A DNA stretch of 64,000 bases from Porphyra umbilicalis (taxonomy: Eukaryota; Rhodophyta; Bangiophyceae; Bangiales; Bangiaceae), in contig KV919146.1 of NCBI GenBank assembly GCA_002049455.2, positions 1 through 64,000 of the forward strand, read 5' to 3'. Positions within the stretch are counted from its first letter, which is position 1, and each line of letters starts with the position of its first letter. This document shows, piece by piece, positions 10,691 through 22,315 of this stretch. A program made the translations under genes and the position numbers. The notes below the pieces were generated by a model. That model saw only the letters and a list, made by a program, of their open reading frames with translations. It ran no database searches and had not been told where the DNA came from.

Positions 10691-11192
10691 CGGGACGGCT
10701 GCGGGGCGCACCGGCAACCCGTGGTGGGTGGTGGGGCTGGCGCAGTTGCGATCCGCCGCCCCTGTGTGTCCGAACCGTGTGGGCGGCCGAGCGGATCGAT
10801 GCAGGCCACGGTTTCCATAATGGAGGGCTGCCGTGTGGCCATGCAAGGAACGCTTGCGCAACCAGTGTGATTGTCCTTCCTGCCGTAGAAAATCGGAGGG
10901 CGGCCTCGGAGATCCACGACTTCCACTGACCGTGCCCTCATTTGCATCGTCTCGAATTCAAGTGCGGACTGCATAGCCGTACGCGTGATCCTAAATCCAA
11001 TTCTGTTCGTATTTAGGAACCCTTGGGCACCCCCTGAAGTGGTCCAGCGACCCCCTCCAAACAGGGCTTCAACCGTTGTTGAACCAGCCTAGTGTGAAGA
11101 TGTCAAAGAAGGTTGCCCGCCGCGCAGTGGGGCCAAACCCGGGTACCTTACAGATTCGTGTTTTCGTGCTAAATGCGTGCGCGCACGGGTGT
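10691..11192. other. No gene recognised
   Basis: Mixed-composition sequence between the minisatellite and a hAT element. The right end of the Harbinger-type unit may lie here, but I found no clear terminal repeat. Confidence 0.5.
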
Positions 11193-11200
11193 CGCACGCG

Positions 11201-12601
11201 TAGGGTTGCCCAACTGGTTCATCGTAATTGGTTAAAACTGGTTTACATTGGGTAAAAATCGGACATCGCTTGCAAACTAGTTTCGGATGCAAAATATTGG
11301 TTAAACTGGTTGTTTTTTAAATACGGAACAGTTGCGGTCACGTGACCGGAATTGTCCCAGTTCTTTGGCGTTAAGTGCGTGACGAGTCCCAACTTGATGA
11401 CGCGTGCACGACCAGATCCGACGACTCGTGTCTTCGTCTCTCACACCGGCCCCGTCGCCGACGCTTCCCGTGCGGCGAGCCCACCATGGCTCCACCAGTA
11501 GCCCTGCCGCCCGCGGCTGCCTCAGAACCTGCTACTACGACGACCACAGCCACACCAACGCCGCCACCTGCGGCTCCAACCCCGTCAGATGGCGACGACG
11601 GCTCGACCGGTGGCCTTCCCCTGGCACCCCGTGCATCCTGACAGGTACCAGAGGGGTCTGTTTGGGGACCCGTGCCGCAAGGCAAGAAGAAGAGTCCTGT
11701 GTACGCCTACTTTGTCTGTGAGTTCAATAAGGACGGGAGCGGGGCCGTTGACCCGACACGGTACATCTGCGTTCACAAGGACCACAACAGCCATCCCGTT
11801 CGCGTGGCGCATTGCAAAGTTACCGCCAACCTCGAGCAGCATCTGGTCGGCAAGCACGGCGTGACCGTGTCTTCCACGCATGTGGGTGGGCACGCGGCGG
11901 GTGAACGAAGCTGTGGGCCTCGTGGCGGTGGCCCTGCGGTCGCCAACGCAAGCCCATTGCCGCGCAGAGGAGACAGATGCTCGTGTCAGACGCGCTGCAC
12001 ACAGGCAGCATCACATGTACTGGCAGCTCGAGCGACGTCCACATATCACCTTCAAACGTATCACCTACAAACACACACGACCACAATTCCATGTATCATA
12101 CCATGCGGCTGAACGTGATGATGAGGAATGATGCCACAACCCTATGCGGTTCAGTAGACGGATGCGTACAAGAAGTCAAAGACCAGCGTGGGTACAGCAC
12201 ATGGCACCAGTGACCAACCGACGACAGAGCGTTCGGCGGGGGCGCGAGGAGGGAGGTAGACTTGCAACGGGCTCGTTAGGCGTGGCACCGAGAGCAACAG
12301 AGAGAACGGAAAAGGATAGGGTGGGGGGGGGACGAGTGTGGCGATTGGGTCGGCGTGGCCTGGGAGAGTGGATTGCCCATGCCCGGGATGGGCCAACACG
12401 GCTGAGATTTCCGTGCGGGCTGTCCGTGCACCTGTCACCTCTTGGGTGGCTGCGACCCACTCGCTGCGGAGCCACAGACACCCAGTCTCATTTGTGGCTG
12501 GCGCTCGCCCTTGCCCAACTCACCAGTTTAAAAACTGGATATTGCCTACCGAACACATCGGATGAACTGGTTCGGCCGCGCGAACCAATGGGGAAGCCCT
12601 A
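11201..12601. mobile_element. Non-autonomous hAT element with exact 8-bp target duplication
   Basis: The ends are TAGGGTTGCCCAACTGGTTC on the left and its imperfect inverse on the right (16 of 20 bases match). The element is flanked by the identical octamer CGCACGCG at 11193-11200 and 12602-12609. TAGGG-type ends with 8-bp duplications are diagnostic of hAT. AACTGGTT and related motifs recur just inside both ends, a typical transposase-binding arrangement. The 1.4-kb interior keeps only a fragment of a finger-type domain and no DDE core or dimerisation domain, so it must be moved in trans. Confidence 0.92.
11672..11890 (+). pseudogene. BED-type zinc-finger remnant of a hAT transposase
   Basis: The frame reads KKKSPVYAYFVCEFN, then YICVHKDH and later ANLEQHLVGKHG. 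The last motif is the helix and paired histidines of a BED finger. Upstream, the frame with ATG at 11495 is a Pro/Thr-rich leader that stops at 11641; nearby bases in another frame read DRYQRGLFGDP, so a shift or a small intron separates them. The rest of the transposase is absent. It supports the hAT assignment of the surrounding element. Confidence 0.55.
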
Positions 12602-12609
12602 CGCACGCG

Positions 12610-15095
12610 TGTCGCACGGCCTGACATCCGTGCGCGGATGTCTGTGTTTCGGCCTATTCTGCAGGCAAGATGTAAATCTCGAACATTTATCGCGCTCTTG
12701 CCAACAGATGCAGTGTCATGTGGGTTGGTCACGCGGCGCAAGATGTTTCATGCCGAGCACATAATGTTCGCTCATGCCAGCCTCGCTTGACACGAAAAGT
12801 AGGTGAGCCCCGCACAGATCCAAGCACGAACAGTGCGTGGCCGCCATGTTTCTGCACAACATCCATGCGCCGGCGCGCACACCGATTGATCAAATCCTGT
12901 TGAAGACAAGGATCTTGCCTGTTCACGTACAAGCTGAATTGTCTGGTGAGCACGCTTTGATACCTCAGCTTGTGCACAGTTCATGCCGGCGGAGCGCACG
13001 ATGTGTCGTCCAGGCGCACGAGGCGGGTGCAGGCGACATCAAATCAAGTGCTGCAGTTCACTCGTAGTGGCGGCGGCGGGGGAGGCGGCGGCGGCGTCCG
13101 CGGCGGCGGCGGCGGCGCTGGAAACGGGGTTGGCCGCTGCGGCAGCAGCGTCGCGCGATGCCGACCGGCGGCGGCGGCGGCGGCGGCCGCGCTGCCGTCG
13201 CGACGGCGGGCTGTCGGTGGCATCGGCGCCGGTCCCGACAATGGCTGGGGCGGGGGGGTGGGGGACCATTCAAAAGCCGGGGAGTCGGCTAGGGGTGCCT
13301 GCGTAGCAAGGGAGCAAAAAGGGGTGGGGGGGGGGGGGGGTAAAGGGGGGGGAAGGGGGGGGGAGGGCCGCCACCTCGCGGTTCGTGCCGTGTCGCCGAG
13401 GGGGGAGACGCGGAGCCGGTCGGCGCGAGAGGCAGGGGGGGGGGTGGGGGGGCAGGGGGGGAGAGGCTCTGCCCACCTAGCCGCGACGCCACCCCACGGG
13501 GCACCGCCAGCCTCTGGAGAAGCGGTGACGACGGGGTGGAGGTGGATGCTCGATATTCCCGGCCAAGACGGGTCACGAAGGATTTCCTGCTGGACCACAT
13601 GTGCACGAGTAGTCGGTGCCAACAGACCGCGCGTGCGTTTCCATGTGGTCAGTGGCACGCCTCGTATGTGACAGGCTCGCTCTGTGCCTTCGCAACGCGC
13701 ATAGAAACTGGGCTATTTATTCAAGCAACAAACGTGTGTGATCCGTGAGCTCACGGGTTCAATCTATGCAAAAAAGACAAGATACACCACACAAAAACCG
13801 TTCCCAGCATCAAATACCTTACGTCCTGTGTTCAAAGTATGACGCCCTGTCAGAGTGTTGTCGCATAGAACACCACTCGTGCAGACACAAATTTGGACTC
13901 GTTTGCATACATGTTGTTTCAATCTTTGTTTGGTGAGGTCACGGACCATGTTGCCAAAAGCCCGAAGTGTGGTACCTTCTCACAAACTTGTTGCTCGCAA
14001 TCCTCTTGCCACAGCGTCGTAAGGGCGCGTCCACCAACGTGCGTTCGACGCTATGTTTACGACACGTTGGAGAGACGTGGCATACATGGTGCGACGTGGC
14101 CGAACAAGTGTTGGTGGAAGCAGAAAGGCCTTCGAGCGCGTCCTCGTTTGGCGCTAGATTGAATATCCAGCAGTTATTGCAATCGAGTAAGTCCTTTACA
14201 TTCAAAGATGAATCGCGTCGAACGCGAGTCGACCGTTCGCATATCATATCGGGGGTGATATAGGAACGTCTGGGAGCCGTTCGACGCCCAAAACGCAACT
14301 TGGAAGGCCAATGTGGTGTTTTGGAGCTTCGAAATCACTCAAACGACAATCGCCAACGCTTTCAAGAGCGTGCCACGTGCGGGGTGTACGATCGGTGGGG
14401 ATGACCGAGAATGACGAGGCATGAGCGATGCCGTGGAATGAAGCCACATGTGATTTCGTGATGCCCTGGCGCGTCCGACAGTGGCCCACCGGTCCATGGC
14501 TGGGGGCGGCGGCTCACACTGGCGACCCGGTCCACGTCGGGCCCCGGTCGGCTGTCGCAGAGATATCGGGACGGGTGGTCCCCGCGGCCACTGCAAGACG
14601 CCGCCATGTGTCAGCAGCAGGTACTAGTCACGTGGCCAGCGGGCCCCTGGAAAGCGGGTGATGGGACGTCGCGTGGGTACACGTCTGGTAGAATTTCGAC
14701 CGAGAAGCGTTCGGGCACGAGTGTGATGGAAAGGTGACGGCCGGCCTGCGCGAAGCGTCAGTACGTGACGGGTGCCCATGACACGCAGGCCGATGGTCGT
14801 TTGTCACATGGTGGCATGTCTCGCGAAGCTGTGGGCGATGCAGGGCATGTGATTCATCAGCCGGTCACATTTCAGACGGTGCGACGATGCAGGGTGCGTC
14901 AAACGTCCGGCGATCATTCTACAGACAGTGCGTGACGCATGATCAAGAAACGGGCCAGCGCGCCGAGGCGTGGAGCGGCTGACCACACCGTGGCTCAGCC
15001 ATAGGACGGTCGGTGTGAGGCCCCTTGTTTTTTGTATGGATCAAGAGGGTCACCCTCACGTACGTCGCTGTTTTCGGGGGGAGGAGAACCCCGCA
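12610..15095. other. No gene recognised; G-rich low complexity at 13060-13470
   Basis: This 2.5-kb stretch has GGC runs (13070-13200) and long poly-G runs (13310-13470). Frames across the runs (for example plus 12983-13306 and minus 13658-13044) give Ala/Arg- or Pro-rich strings without domain signatures. The left end of the second Harbinger-type element is expected in or after this stretch but was not found. Confidence 0.5.
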
Positions 15096-15099
15096 GGCA

Positions 15100-15510
15100 C
15101 CTGGCGATGGCGGCAGGGACAGGTCCCCTCCCAGCAGCCCCAGATTTCGGGGTGCTCGGTGGCAAGCACTGTGTGAAAGACTTGTTTCGGGCGTGGGGAG
15201 CGGCTAGCCGCACGGCAGCCGCCGCAGCGACCGGAACCCCTCCCAGCCGGCCCAGTTTTGACAATCATCGACGGCCACAGGTGCGCGGAGGGCCGATTCG
15301 GGGGGTGGGGAGAAGCGATCAGGATGCCGGCAGCCACGATGGCCGGAACCCCTCCACACTGGCCTGAAATTGAGGTCCTCGACTGCCACCTGTGCCTGGA
15401 TGGCCGATTTACGGGGTGGGGACAGGTGAGCCCCACGGGGGCGGCCACAGCGCGCTGCCCACCTCCCCCAGTGGCCCCAGTTTCGATGGTGGTCGAGGCG
15501 CACGGGTGAA
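15100..15510. repeat. Degenerate minisatellite, period about 112 bp
   Basis: Related units begin near 15117, 15233 (GGAACCCCTCCCAGC), 15345 (GGAACCCCTCCACAC) and about 15455. Each holds a GGCC-CAGTTT/CTGAAATT stretch and a CGGGGTGGGGA motif. Copies differ at many positions, so the array is old. It lies just upstream of the decayed transposase gene and may be in the subterminal region of that element. Confidence 0.65.
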
Positions 15511-15765
15511 CGACAAGGAGCCGAAGGCTTATGTAATGGCACTGACCCGTACCATCGACCAGGCCCACCGACCCATCATCGCACCGCGTCCCCTGCACCC
15601 GGCGTCCGCACCACGACACCACACATCCACCCATGCGGCGTGCGTGAATGACCACTATGCCCTCCCCCATTCCCCGTCCCCGTGCCATGCGCCTGCAAGT
15701 CGCCCCCCTGCCCCCTGAACCTCTGCCCCGCCCCCGTGCCCGCCAACCTCGCGTGTCGTGCGACC

Positions 15766-17212
15766 ATGCAGCCTGCGGACGTTATGGACGACGACCTTGA
15801 GCTGGCCTCTGTCCTTTCCGTGAGCGCGTCGATGACTATGACGCGCTTGCGCACCCTGTGCCTGGAGGTGCGCCGCTCTGTGGCGGTCCGACGCCGGCGC
15901 CGGCGGCGATGCTCGCTGCCCGGTCACGTCGTGAACCTGGAGCGCGGGTTCGACATGGGCGTTAAGCGCATTATAATGGACTACTTTGGGTGGCAAGGAC
16001 GGCCGCCCCTGTACGGGGATAAGGTGTTCACCCGGCGCTTTCGCGTCGGCAGAGACGTCTTCCTGGAGATGTATGACAAGCTGCGTGGCCGCTCCTTCTG
16101 GCGTCAAGACGTCAACGCCACGGGGAGGCCACAGTCGCACGCGCTGCGGAAAGTGGTGGGCGCCTTCCGCGTGCTAGCTTACGGCGAGACCTACGACCGC
16201 GCGGACGAGTACGCACGATTGAGCAAGGCCACCATCACTATCGCCGTCCACAAGCTCATCGACTTTGTCGTGAAGCAGTACGCCGCCTCGTACCTGCGCG
16301 CGCCCTCAGACGCGGAGCTGCGCGTCGTCCTGGACCGGAACAAGGCGCGCGGATTTCCCGGCTGTATCGGCTCAATCGATTGCTCGCATCGGCGGTGGCG
16401 CTCGTGCCCGACGGCGCAGCACGGCCAGTAACAGAACCGCAAGAGCTACCGCTCGGTTGTTCTCGTGACTGTGTGAGACGAGGACCTGTACGTATGGCAC
16501 GTGAACGTTGTGGCGGAGGGCAGCAACAACGACGTCAACATGCTCAAGCTGTCACCCCTCTACCATGCCATCGTTGCCGGCATCTGGCCGCTTTGAACGA
16601 TGAGGTTTACCGCCAACAACCGGACGCGCACGATGGCGTACTACCTTGCCGACGGAATCTACCCGCGGTACGCATTTTTCGCCACCCCCTACTCTGACGC
16701 CGGTACGCCCAAGAAGCTGCACGTACAATCGCCTACAAGAAGCCCTACGCAAAGATGTTGAGCGCCTTCATGCAGTCCTCACGGGGCACTTCAACGTGTT
16801 GCTCCACCCCGCACGATTCACCACGGTTGAGAAACTCCGACAAGCGGCGCGGGCGGTCACGATTTTGCACATCATCATGGTCAAGCGGAATCGTCACAGC
16901 TACGTGAGCGTGCGCCGCGTAGCGGCGAGGCTGTACGCAGACGTGGCCAACGACAGCGCCGACGACGGCGCGGCGGACGTGGCGGCGGCCGCAGGGGAAG
17001 CGGCCGCCGCCATGCATGAGCAAGACCCTGACCCTGTCCCAGAGCAGCTCGTGGGTATTCCGGTGAACAATTCCTTCAATGCAGAGGGTACTCTGCTCTA
17101 CTCCGTTGAGGAGCGGCAGCAGACCCTTGACCGCGATGGGCTGTTGCGGGACGACTGGGCTGAGCACATCTTTCCCAACCGCGAACAGTTCCTGCTGCCC
17201 TACACAGAGTGA
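15766..17212 (+). pseudogene. Second PIF/Harbinger-type transposase (Plant_tran-like), decayed
   Basis: From the ATG at 15766 the protein starts MQPADVMDDDLELA. It contains the plant-type PIF signatures FTRRFRVGRDVFLEMYD, RGFPGCIGSIDCSHRRW (first catalytic Asp at 16378-16380), WHVNVVAEGSNNDVNML, YYLADGIYPRY (second Asp, about 16635-16660) and RKDVERLHAVL (catalytic Glu, about 16750-16765). The frame is broken by TAA at 16429 and TGA at 16474, then by at least two shifts between about 16560 and 16740; the C-terminal frame runs to TGA at 17210-17212. All three catalytic residues are still visible, so decay is moderate. It differs clearly from the intact transposase at 6341. Its last 73 bp recur at 35634 at the start of block B. 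Confidence 0.85.
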
Positions 17213-18525
17213 TGCTCGTCTTGAAGCTTGTAAAGTCTTTTTTTCCTCCCGCTGTGCGGTTTTCTTTTTCCTACAAGCGACCCGTGTACTTCGTTTTCGA
17301 AAGGGGAAGATGACTTTGGACCCTGTCTGTGCGGGTTGCACGGTGCGCGTGGTAGTGCGACTGACTTCCTAGCGGCCATACGTCCGTGTCGTCGTGCTGG
17401 TGTGCGAGTCCGTTCTCAGAGCAGCGTCCCTCCCCACGACAGCGAGGGCGACTCAGAACATAATAGGTCACGTAGCAAGGTCTGGTAGCAACGGCGATAG
17501 CGCGCACCGTCACCGCAATCGGAATGAGGGCACACTGGTAGGAGTGCAGGGGCTGAACGGCGACCTCCTTGCGCTATTGACTGAAGGGGCCGCCAAGCCA
17601 AGAACCGTCCGTTTTTCAATTGGCACGGCCCCGTGCCTGCGGGGCGACATCGGATGTGCGTGACCGCTGTATGCGTGTAGCACACTAGCGTGGGTGCGGC
17701 TCACATGCGCAGTCCGCGAGGGCGCGAATTTCCAAGCGCCGTTGTCGTTGGCTTTCGCACATCGGTCCTTTGGCTCCGTGGATCGGGCCTCGTCACATCC
17801 TCATCAAGAGATCAGCGCAGCTGCGAGTGGGCGTGTGCCGCATGCAGTCCCACGTCTCTCGCGAGTACCACTCACGAGTGCCACTCACGAGTGCCACGCC
17901 CTACACGCACCAATATGATTGGGTGTGATAGCGTCGCAAATATCTTGGTTCCAATCTTACCATGCAATGTAACCAGTACAGCGCCCTGAATGGCACTTGA
18001 GAAGCGTGCTGTGTAATCATTTTCTGTTGCTCTCAACTGATGTCGGTAACTATGTAAGTATTCCGTGCCGTCAACGGGGGTGTGCTGGTCAGTGCTTGTA
18101 CCAAAGGCCGTGATTGGGCTCGCATTGCCCACACAGCTCGAAAAAGGGCGTGATGCACGACCCTAGCTGCGAGAGTTCGTCGCTTAAGTCGCCATTCGGG
18201 CAGCATCATTTGTACAGAAATGCGCCGACGGATCCGTAAACGGGCTTATACGGCTGCGTGAGGACCTAGCAAGCTGGACGGATGTCTAGTACTTTCCCGA
18301 CCCGGCTGGGAGAGACGCGCGTGAGCACGCGGTAGCGGCCCTGATTTGTATTTGTGTGGTGGGGGTGCGTGTATTGAGGCCCGCATCAGCTCACACCTCG
18401 TGCTCGCATGTGAGAGCACCAGATCCGTTGCGCTGCGAAACTCGTGTGGCCTGCAACGCTTTGACCGGGCTTCCCCTTCCGCACCGTGCGCGTGTTCCAT
18501 GGGCCGGCCCCACAACGGCATAAAG

Positions 18526-19508
18526 ATGGCGAGTGCCCCACCACCTCCACCTCCCCCCCCTTCTTCATCACGCAGCATTTTTCTCGCCGCGTATCGCGCC
18601 CTGCTGCCGGCGAATCGTTGGCTGTAGGGCTCTTCACTGGACGCCGGCGAGGCGGCGCCCGTGTCGTCCTCGACGCAACTGGTGGATACAGTGGCCCTGC
18701 CGGTGGCCGCGTGGGCGGCTGCGGAGGGCGCGGGTGGTGGAGCAGCTGTGCCTCTTTCGCGTGCTGGTGCGGCCACCGCGGTGGCCGTGCCAGCGGCCGC
18801 CGCCGCGGCCGTGCGGGCTTTCGCGCCCGCCACCGCGCCTGCTGCCGAGCCTGCCGCAGCGCGTGCTGCCGAGCCCTCCGACGCGCCGGCCGCCGCGGCC
18901 GTGCCGGCGGCCTTGCCGGACGTTGCCGCCTCGGCCGTTCCGGCGGCCTTACCGGCAGCTGGCGCCGTAGCTGTGCCGGCGGCCGCCGCCGCGGCCATGG
19001 AAGCTGTCGCGCCCGCCGCCGAGCCCGCCGCCGCACCCGCCGCTGTGTCAGTCGCCGAGCCCGCCGCTGCGGCCGTGCCGGGGGCTTGCCGGAAGTCGGC
19101 GCTGCGACCTTCCCGGCGGGCGACGCTGCGGCCGTGCCAGCAGTGGCGTGTGACGGACGGTACGCAGCACCGACCGTCGCATCTCCGACTGCATCTGAGG
19201 CGGCGTCCTCACCAGTGTCCGATGACATCTCGGCGGTAGAGGTGGCCGCTGTGCGGCTACCTGCTGTGGTCGATTTGGAGCAGGAGGAGGAGAGGACGGC
19301 GCACGCCATGGCGGTGGCGGCCGCTCTTCGGGCGCGGGCGGCGGCGGCCGTGGCCGTCGGTCGACGCTTCACGCGCTCGATGGAGAGGCCGCCGGTTCTG
19401 AGCAAGCCGCGTCGTAGTGTGCAGCGTGGGAGGAGTAGCAGGCGGGAGCGCCGCGTGCAAGGGTACCGACGGTTCATTGACTATGAGAGGCGAGATGTAC
19501 GCGTTTGA
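18526..19508 (+). pseudogene. Ala-rich element protein, broken copy A
   Basis: This is the counterpart of the open gene at 37067. It starts [12 protein letters not shown], meets an in-frame TAG at 18625-18627, and loses frame again around 19080. The C-terminal frame to 19508 reads SMERPPVLSKPR and ends RRFIDYERRDVRV, extending past the position where copy B stops. The two copies together suggest a longer ancestral C-terminus. Composition is dominated by Ala, Val and Pro. Confidence 0.6.
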
Positions 19509-19625
19509 AGATGGGCGACACTTTTTTCAAGGAAAAAAAAGCCCGTGAGGGCAAAAAAATCTTTCCTTCCGTCGTACAACTATACCCACTCAAGCGGAGA
19601 AGCACACAAAGAAGGGAACGCACTA

Positions 19626-20080
19626 CTAGCTGCCGCTTCCAAAGATGTCACCGAGGTCGTTGTCAGGGTCATCACTCTCCTCAAAGCCTGCAGCGACCTC
19701 CCTAGAAGAAGACGAGGAGCCATAGATGGTGCGGGTCGGTATGCGGCGCAGTTTCACCGCACGTTGGCGGCGGTGGTTATGGGGGCTAGGCGCGGCTGAG
19801 GACGAGGACGCTGCGCCAGTGCGGCCACGGCGGGCGCGGCGCAGAAGCTCGTCCTCCTCTTCAGAGTCTGGGTCTTTGGGCGTGGTGTGCTGCGGCGCTG
19901 TTTCCTTGGCGAGCCGTAGAGCAGCAACTGCCTCTTGCATCATGGACGCCACGTGGGACGGCGTCTTGTTGAATGCCACCTTCTTGGTGGGCATGTACGC
20001 CGTGCGCCTCGAAGCCGGGCAGGCTTCGAGTGCCGCTGCTCGACGCGTCTGGCTTCGGTGGTCATCCCGGTCCACAACGA
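19626..20080 (-). pseudogene. C-terminal remnant of the Myb/SANT-like element gene, copy A
   Basis: About 150 codons match the last part of the minus-strand gene of block B (38351-38818), including KKVAFNKTPS, MMQEAVAALR, PKDPDSEEEDELLRRARR and a Ser-rich tail with EESDDPDNDL. Everything upstream, including the DNA-binding domain, is missing because 3.4 kb is deleted at 20080. It can no longer make a working helper protein. Confidence 0.75.
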
Positions 20081-20404
20081 AGCCCCTTGCCTCACATTGA
20101 CCTTCGCACGCTCACTGCTGGTCATGGTCTGGCGTGGGCCGCGTTCACAACTTGCAGCACATCCCGCTCTTTGTTTTCACTCGGCAACACGCCTTGAAAG
20201 TAAATCCTGTCGGACATACTTGTTCAATAATCTGATATATTCTGGATAGAATCCGTAGTCTTCTTCATATCCTTTTTGTATCGGCTGTGGATATGTATCT
20301 TATCCGTATTCAATAATTTGCGGCAAAATCTTATCTGATTCAAAAACTGCTGGTGTTGAGTATATCTGAGTGGTCACAAATTTGGCAGATTCATAAGCCC
20401 CTGT
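20081..20404. other. AT-rich filler at the deletion in block A
   Basis: These 324 bp sit where block B has 38819-42242. The left third is of ordinary composition. About 20200-20400 is strongly AT-rich (for example TTCAATAATCTGATATATTC), unlike any other stretch of this length in the window. It holds repeated TATCTGATTC/ATCCGTATTC-like motifs. No open frame of note. It may be a fragment of another transposon or organelle-like DNA used in end joining. Confidence 0.7.
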
Positions 20405-20710
20405 CCGAGACACGCGCAGGGGTGACGTCGCAGGCCGCCGTGGGGATGGGCGACACTTGGAAGGTCTGCGCGGGGACCGGGCAGGCGGCCGCTACGCTGC
20501 GGCCGCCACTGTTCCTGCAGCCTCTGTCTCTCAGTACACCACGACCGCGTGGACGGGCCAACCTGAGCGTTCTCGACTGGTGGGCCACGGCAACGGGCGG
20601 GCGCACCCTGGCGGGACTGTGGAGATTGTGTAGGTTACTGGTCCCGAGTGGCCGCGCCTGGACGACCTGGCGTGGTTTACACTGCGGACCACCGTATTAT
20701 AACCACGAGC

Positions 20711-22315
20711 ATCGTCGGCCCGGCAGGAAATCACATCGAGCATGCATCGGGCTGCATCGACCATCGAAACCGGCATTCGATGGGCGTTTTTGGGCCCTTC
20801 CGAGTCACCATCGAAGTGCATCGCCCGATGGACACACAGCCGTTGACAGGAACCCAACAGCACGTCCGTTACTTCCTCACGGTCTGCGCCGAGAGTCTTG
20901 ACCGCCGTTACAGCTAGCATTAAGCACGGGCACTCTCGCGAATGATTGGTCCAGCTGCTTTCCCCGTTGGATAAGGGACAGATCTTGCTCCGACAGGTAT
21001 GCTGCTTACTGTGGAGGGGCACTGTAAATGTAATGCAACGGGAATGTGAGCAGCAGGGTGCGGCATCCACGACGTGCTTATCTGCTCAAGGACCAAGCGG
21101 GGCCGCCAGAGCGATCGGGCTTGACTTATGTATCTGAGAATCGCTCGCGAGGAGATGGCCGCCAGCAAGGCGCGGTCTTATACTGTAGCGGGCTGACCCT
21201 TCTCTGCTTGCGCGTCTTTGGCCCTGCCGGGCGGGCATGCTCGGGGGGGGCCCTGCCCCTACGGCGCCTTGTCCCCCACCACCCAGACCGTCGCCACCCG
21301 AGCGGCCGCCGCCGCCCCCGTCGGTGGCGGTGGCGGTCGCGAGCGGGAGGAGCTTCCCCATCCCCCCCGGGCGGATGTGGCGGCGAGGTGCCCCGCCCCC
21401 CCCACCCCGTTACACGCCGTCGCCGACCGCCTCGTCGTTGGCGTGAACGCGCGCCCTCAGCGCCGCCCTCCCGTCCGACGTGCCTGTGATCCGCGCGGCG
21501 CTGGCGCGGCCGATGTGCGACCCCCGCCGGGCTCCGGCGTGGCGACGCTACCGCTACACGTTCGCGGTGGGGGGGAGGGGGGATGGGGGCGTTGGCGTGT
21601 TTGCCTGCCACCGTTTGTGGCACCTGTCCGGTCCGTCTGGCAGCAGCGGTGGCGCGTTCGCCCCCTCGTCGGCAGCCGCGCCGGCCCTCGTCTGTTGCTA
21701 CCGCCGTTGGCGTCGGGTTCTAAGGCCGTCGGCGCGGGGAGCGCACAGGGCGGGCGGAGGTCCCTAAACAGGCGGACGGATTCCGCAAAGGGGGCACCAC
21801 GCGGCGTCGCGGCGACGGTGGCCCGACCGCCGCCGCTGGATCGCCTGGCGCCCCGCCGCGGGCGTAGCTGGGGCGAGAAAGCGCCTTGGGGTGGTCGCTA
21901 ACCACGGCGACAGAGCGGCCGGGGGAGCTGTCCCGCCCCGTGACGGGGCGCCGGCAACGGTAGCGGGAGGGTGTGCCGGGGTCGCGTGCTGGCGTGCTGT
22001 CGGGGATTGCCCTGTGTCGGCCTAATTGCAATGACGCTCCGCGTCCATTACGTACCAAAATACGGTTCACCCTGGTCAAACAGTTATTGCGTTCAACTCA
22101 GTAATAGAACACTCACGCTATTGGACAAACCTCTTGCTGCGACCGTCACAAGCGACGAATCATGGGAGCGGAGATTCTGAGCCGGCTTCCTCGGCGTACA
22201 GTCATCGAGGGTTCATCGAAGATCCACCGAAAGGGCGCGTCGATGGGGTTCTCAAGGCCCCACCGGAAGCCATCGAGAATCCTTGTCGATGGATGTTTCC
22301 TGCCTGGCCGACGAT
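20711..22315. mobile_element. Inverted-repeat DNA element (family 1), complete copy inserted in block A
   Basis: The element starts ATCGTCGGCCCGGCAGGAAA and ends with its near-perfect inverse (TTTCCTGCCTGGCCGACGAT), with CATCGA motifs clustered inside both ends. Block B has the uninterrupted site at about 42548-42551 (GAGCACGTCGGCG), which fixes the insertion. A 2-bp duplication (AT, versus AC in the empty site) is possible but not certain. The interior 21190-21960 is much more GC-rich than the ends and may be captured host DNA. No transposase is visible. The right end is shared with 1-266. Confidence 0.85.

Noticed and set aside
10220-10861. A 213-codon minus-strand repeat protein
   Set aside because: Open frame is explained by a minisatellite with period near 102 bp; kept only as a low-interest observation.
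12983-13306. Small Ala/Arg-rich gene
   Set aside because: It is carried by a GGC microsatellite and has no motif or partner copy.
20200-20400. Organelle DNA insertion
   Set aside because: AT-richness fits, but no organellar gene can be read in any frame, so the origin is left open.
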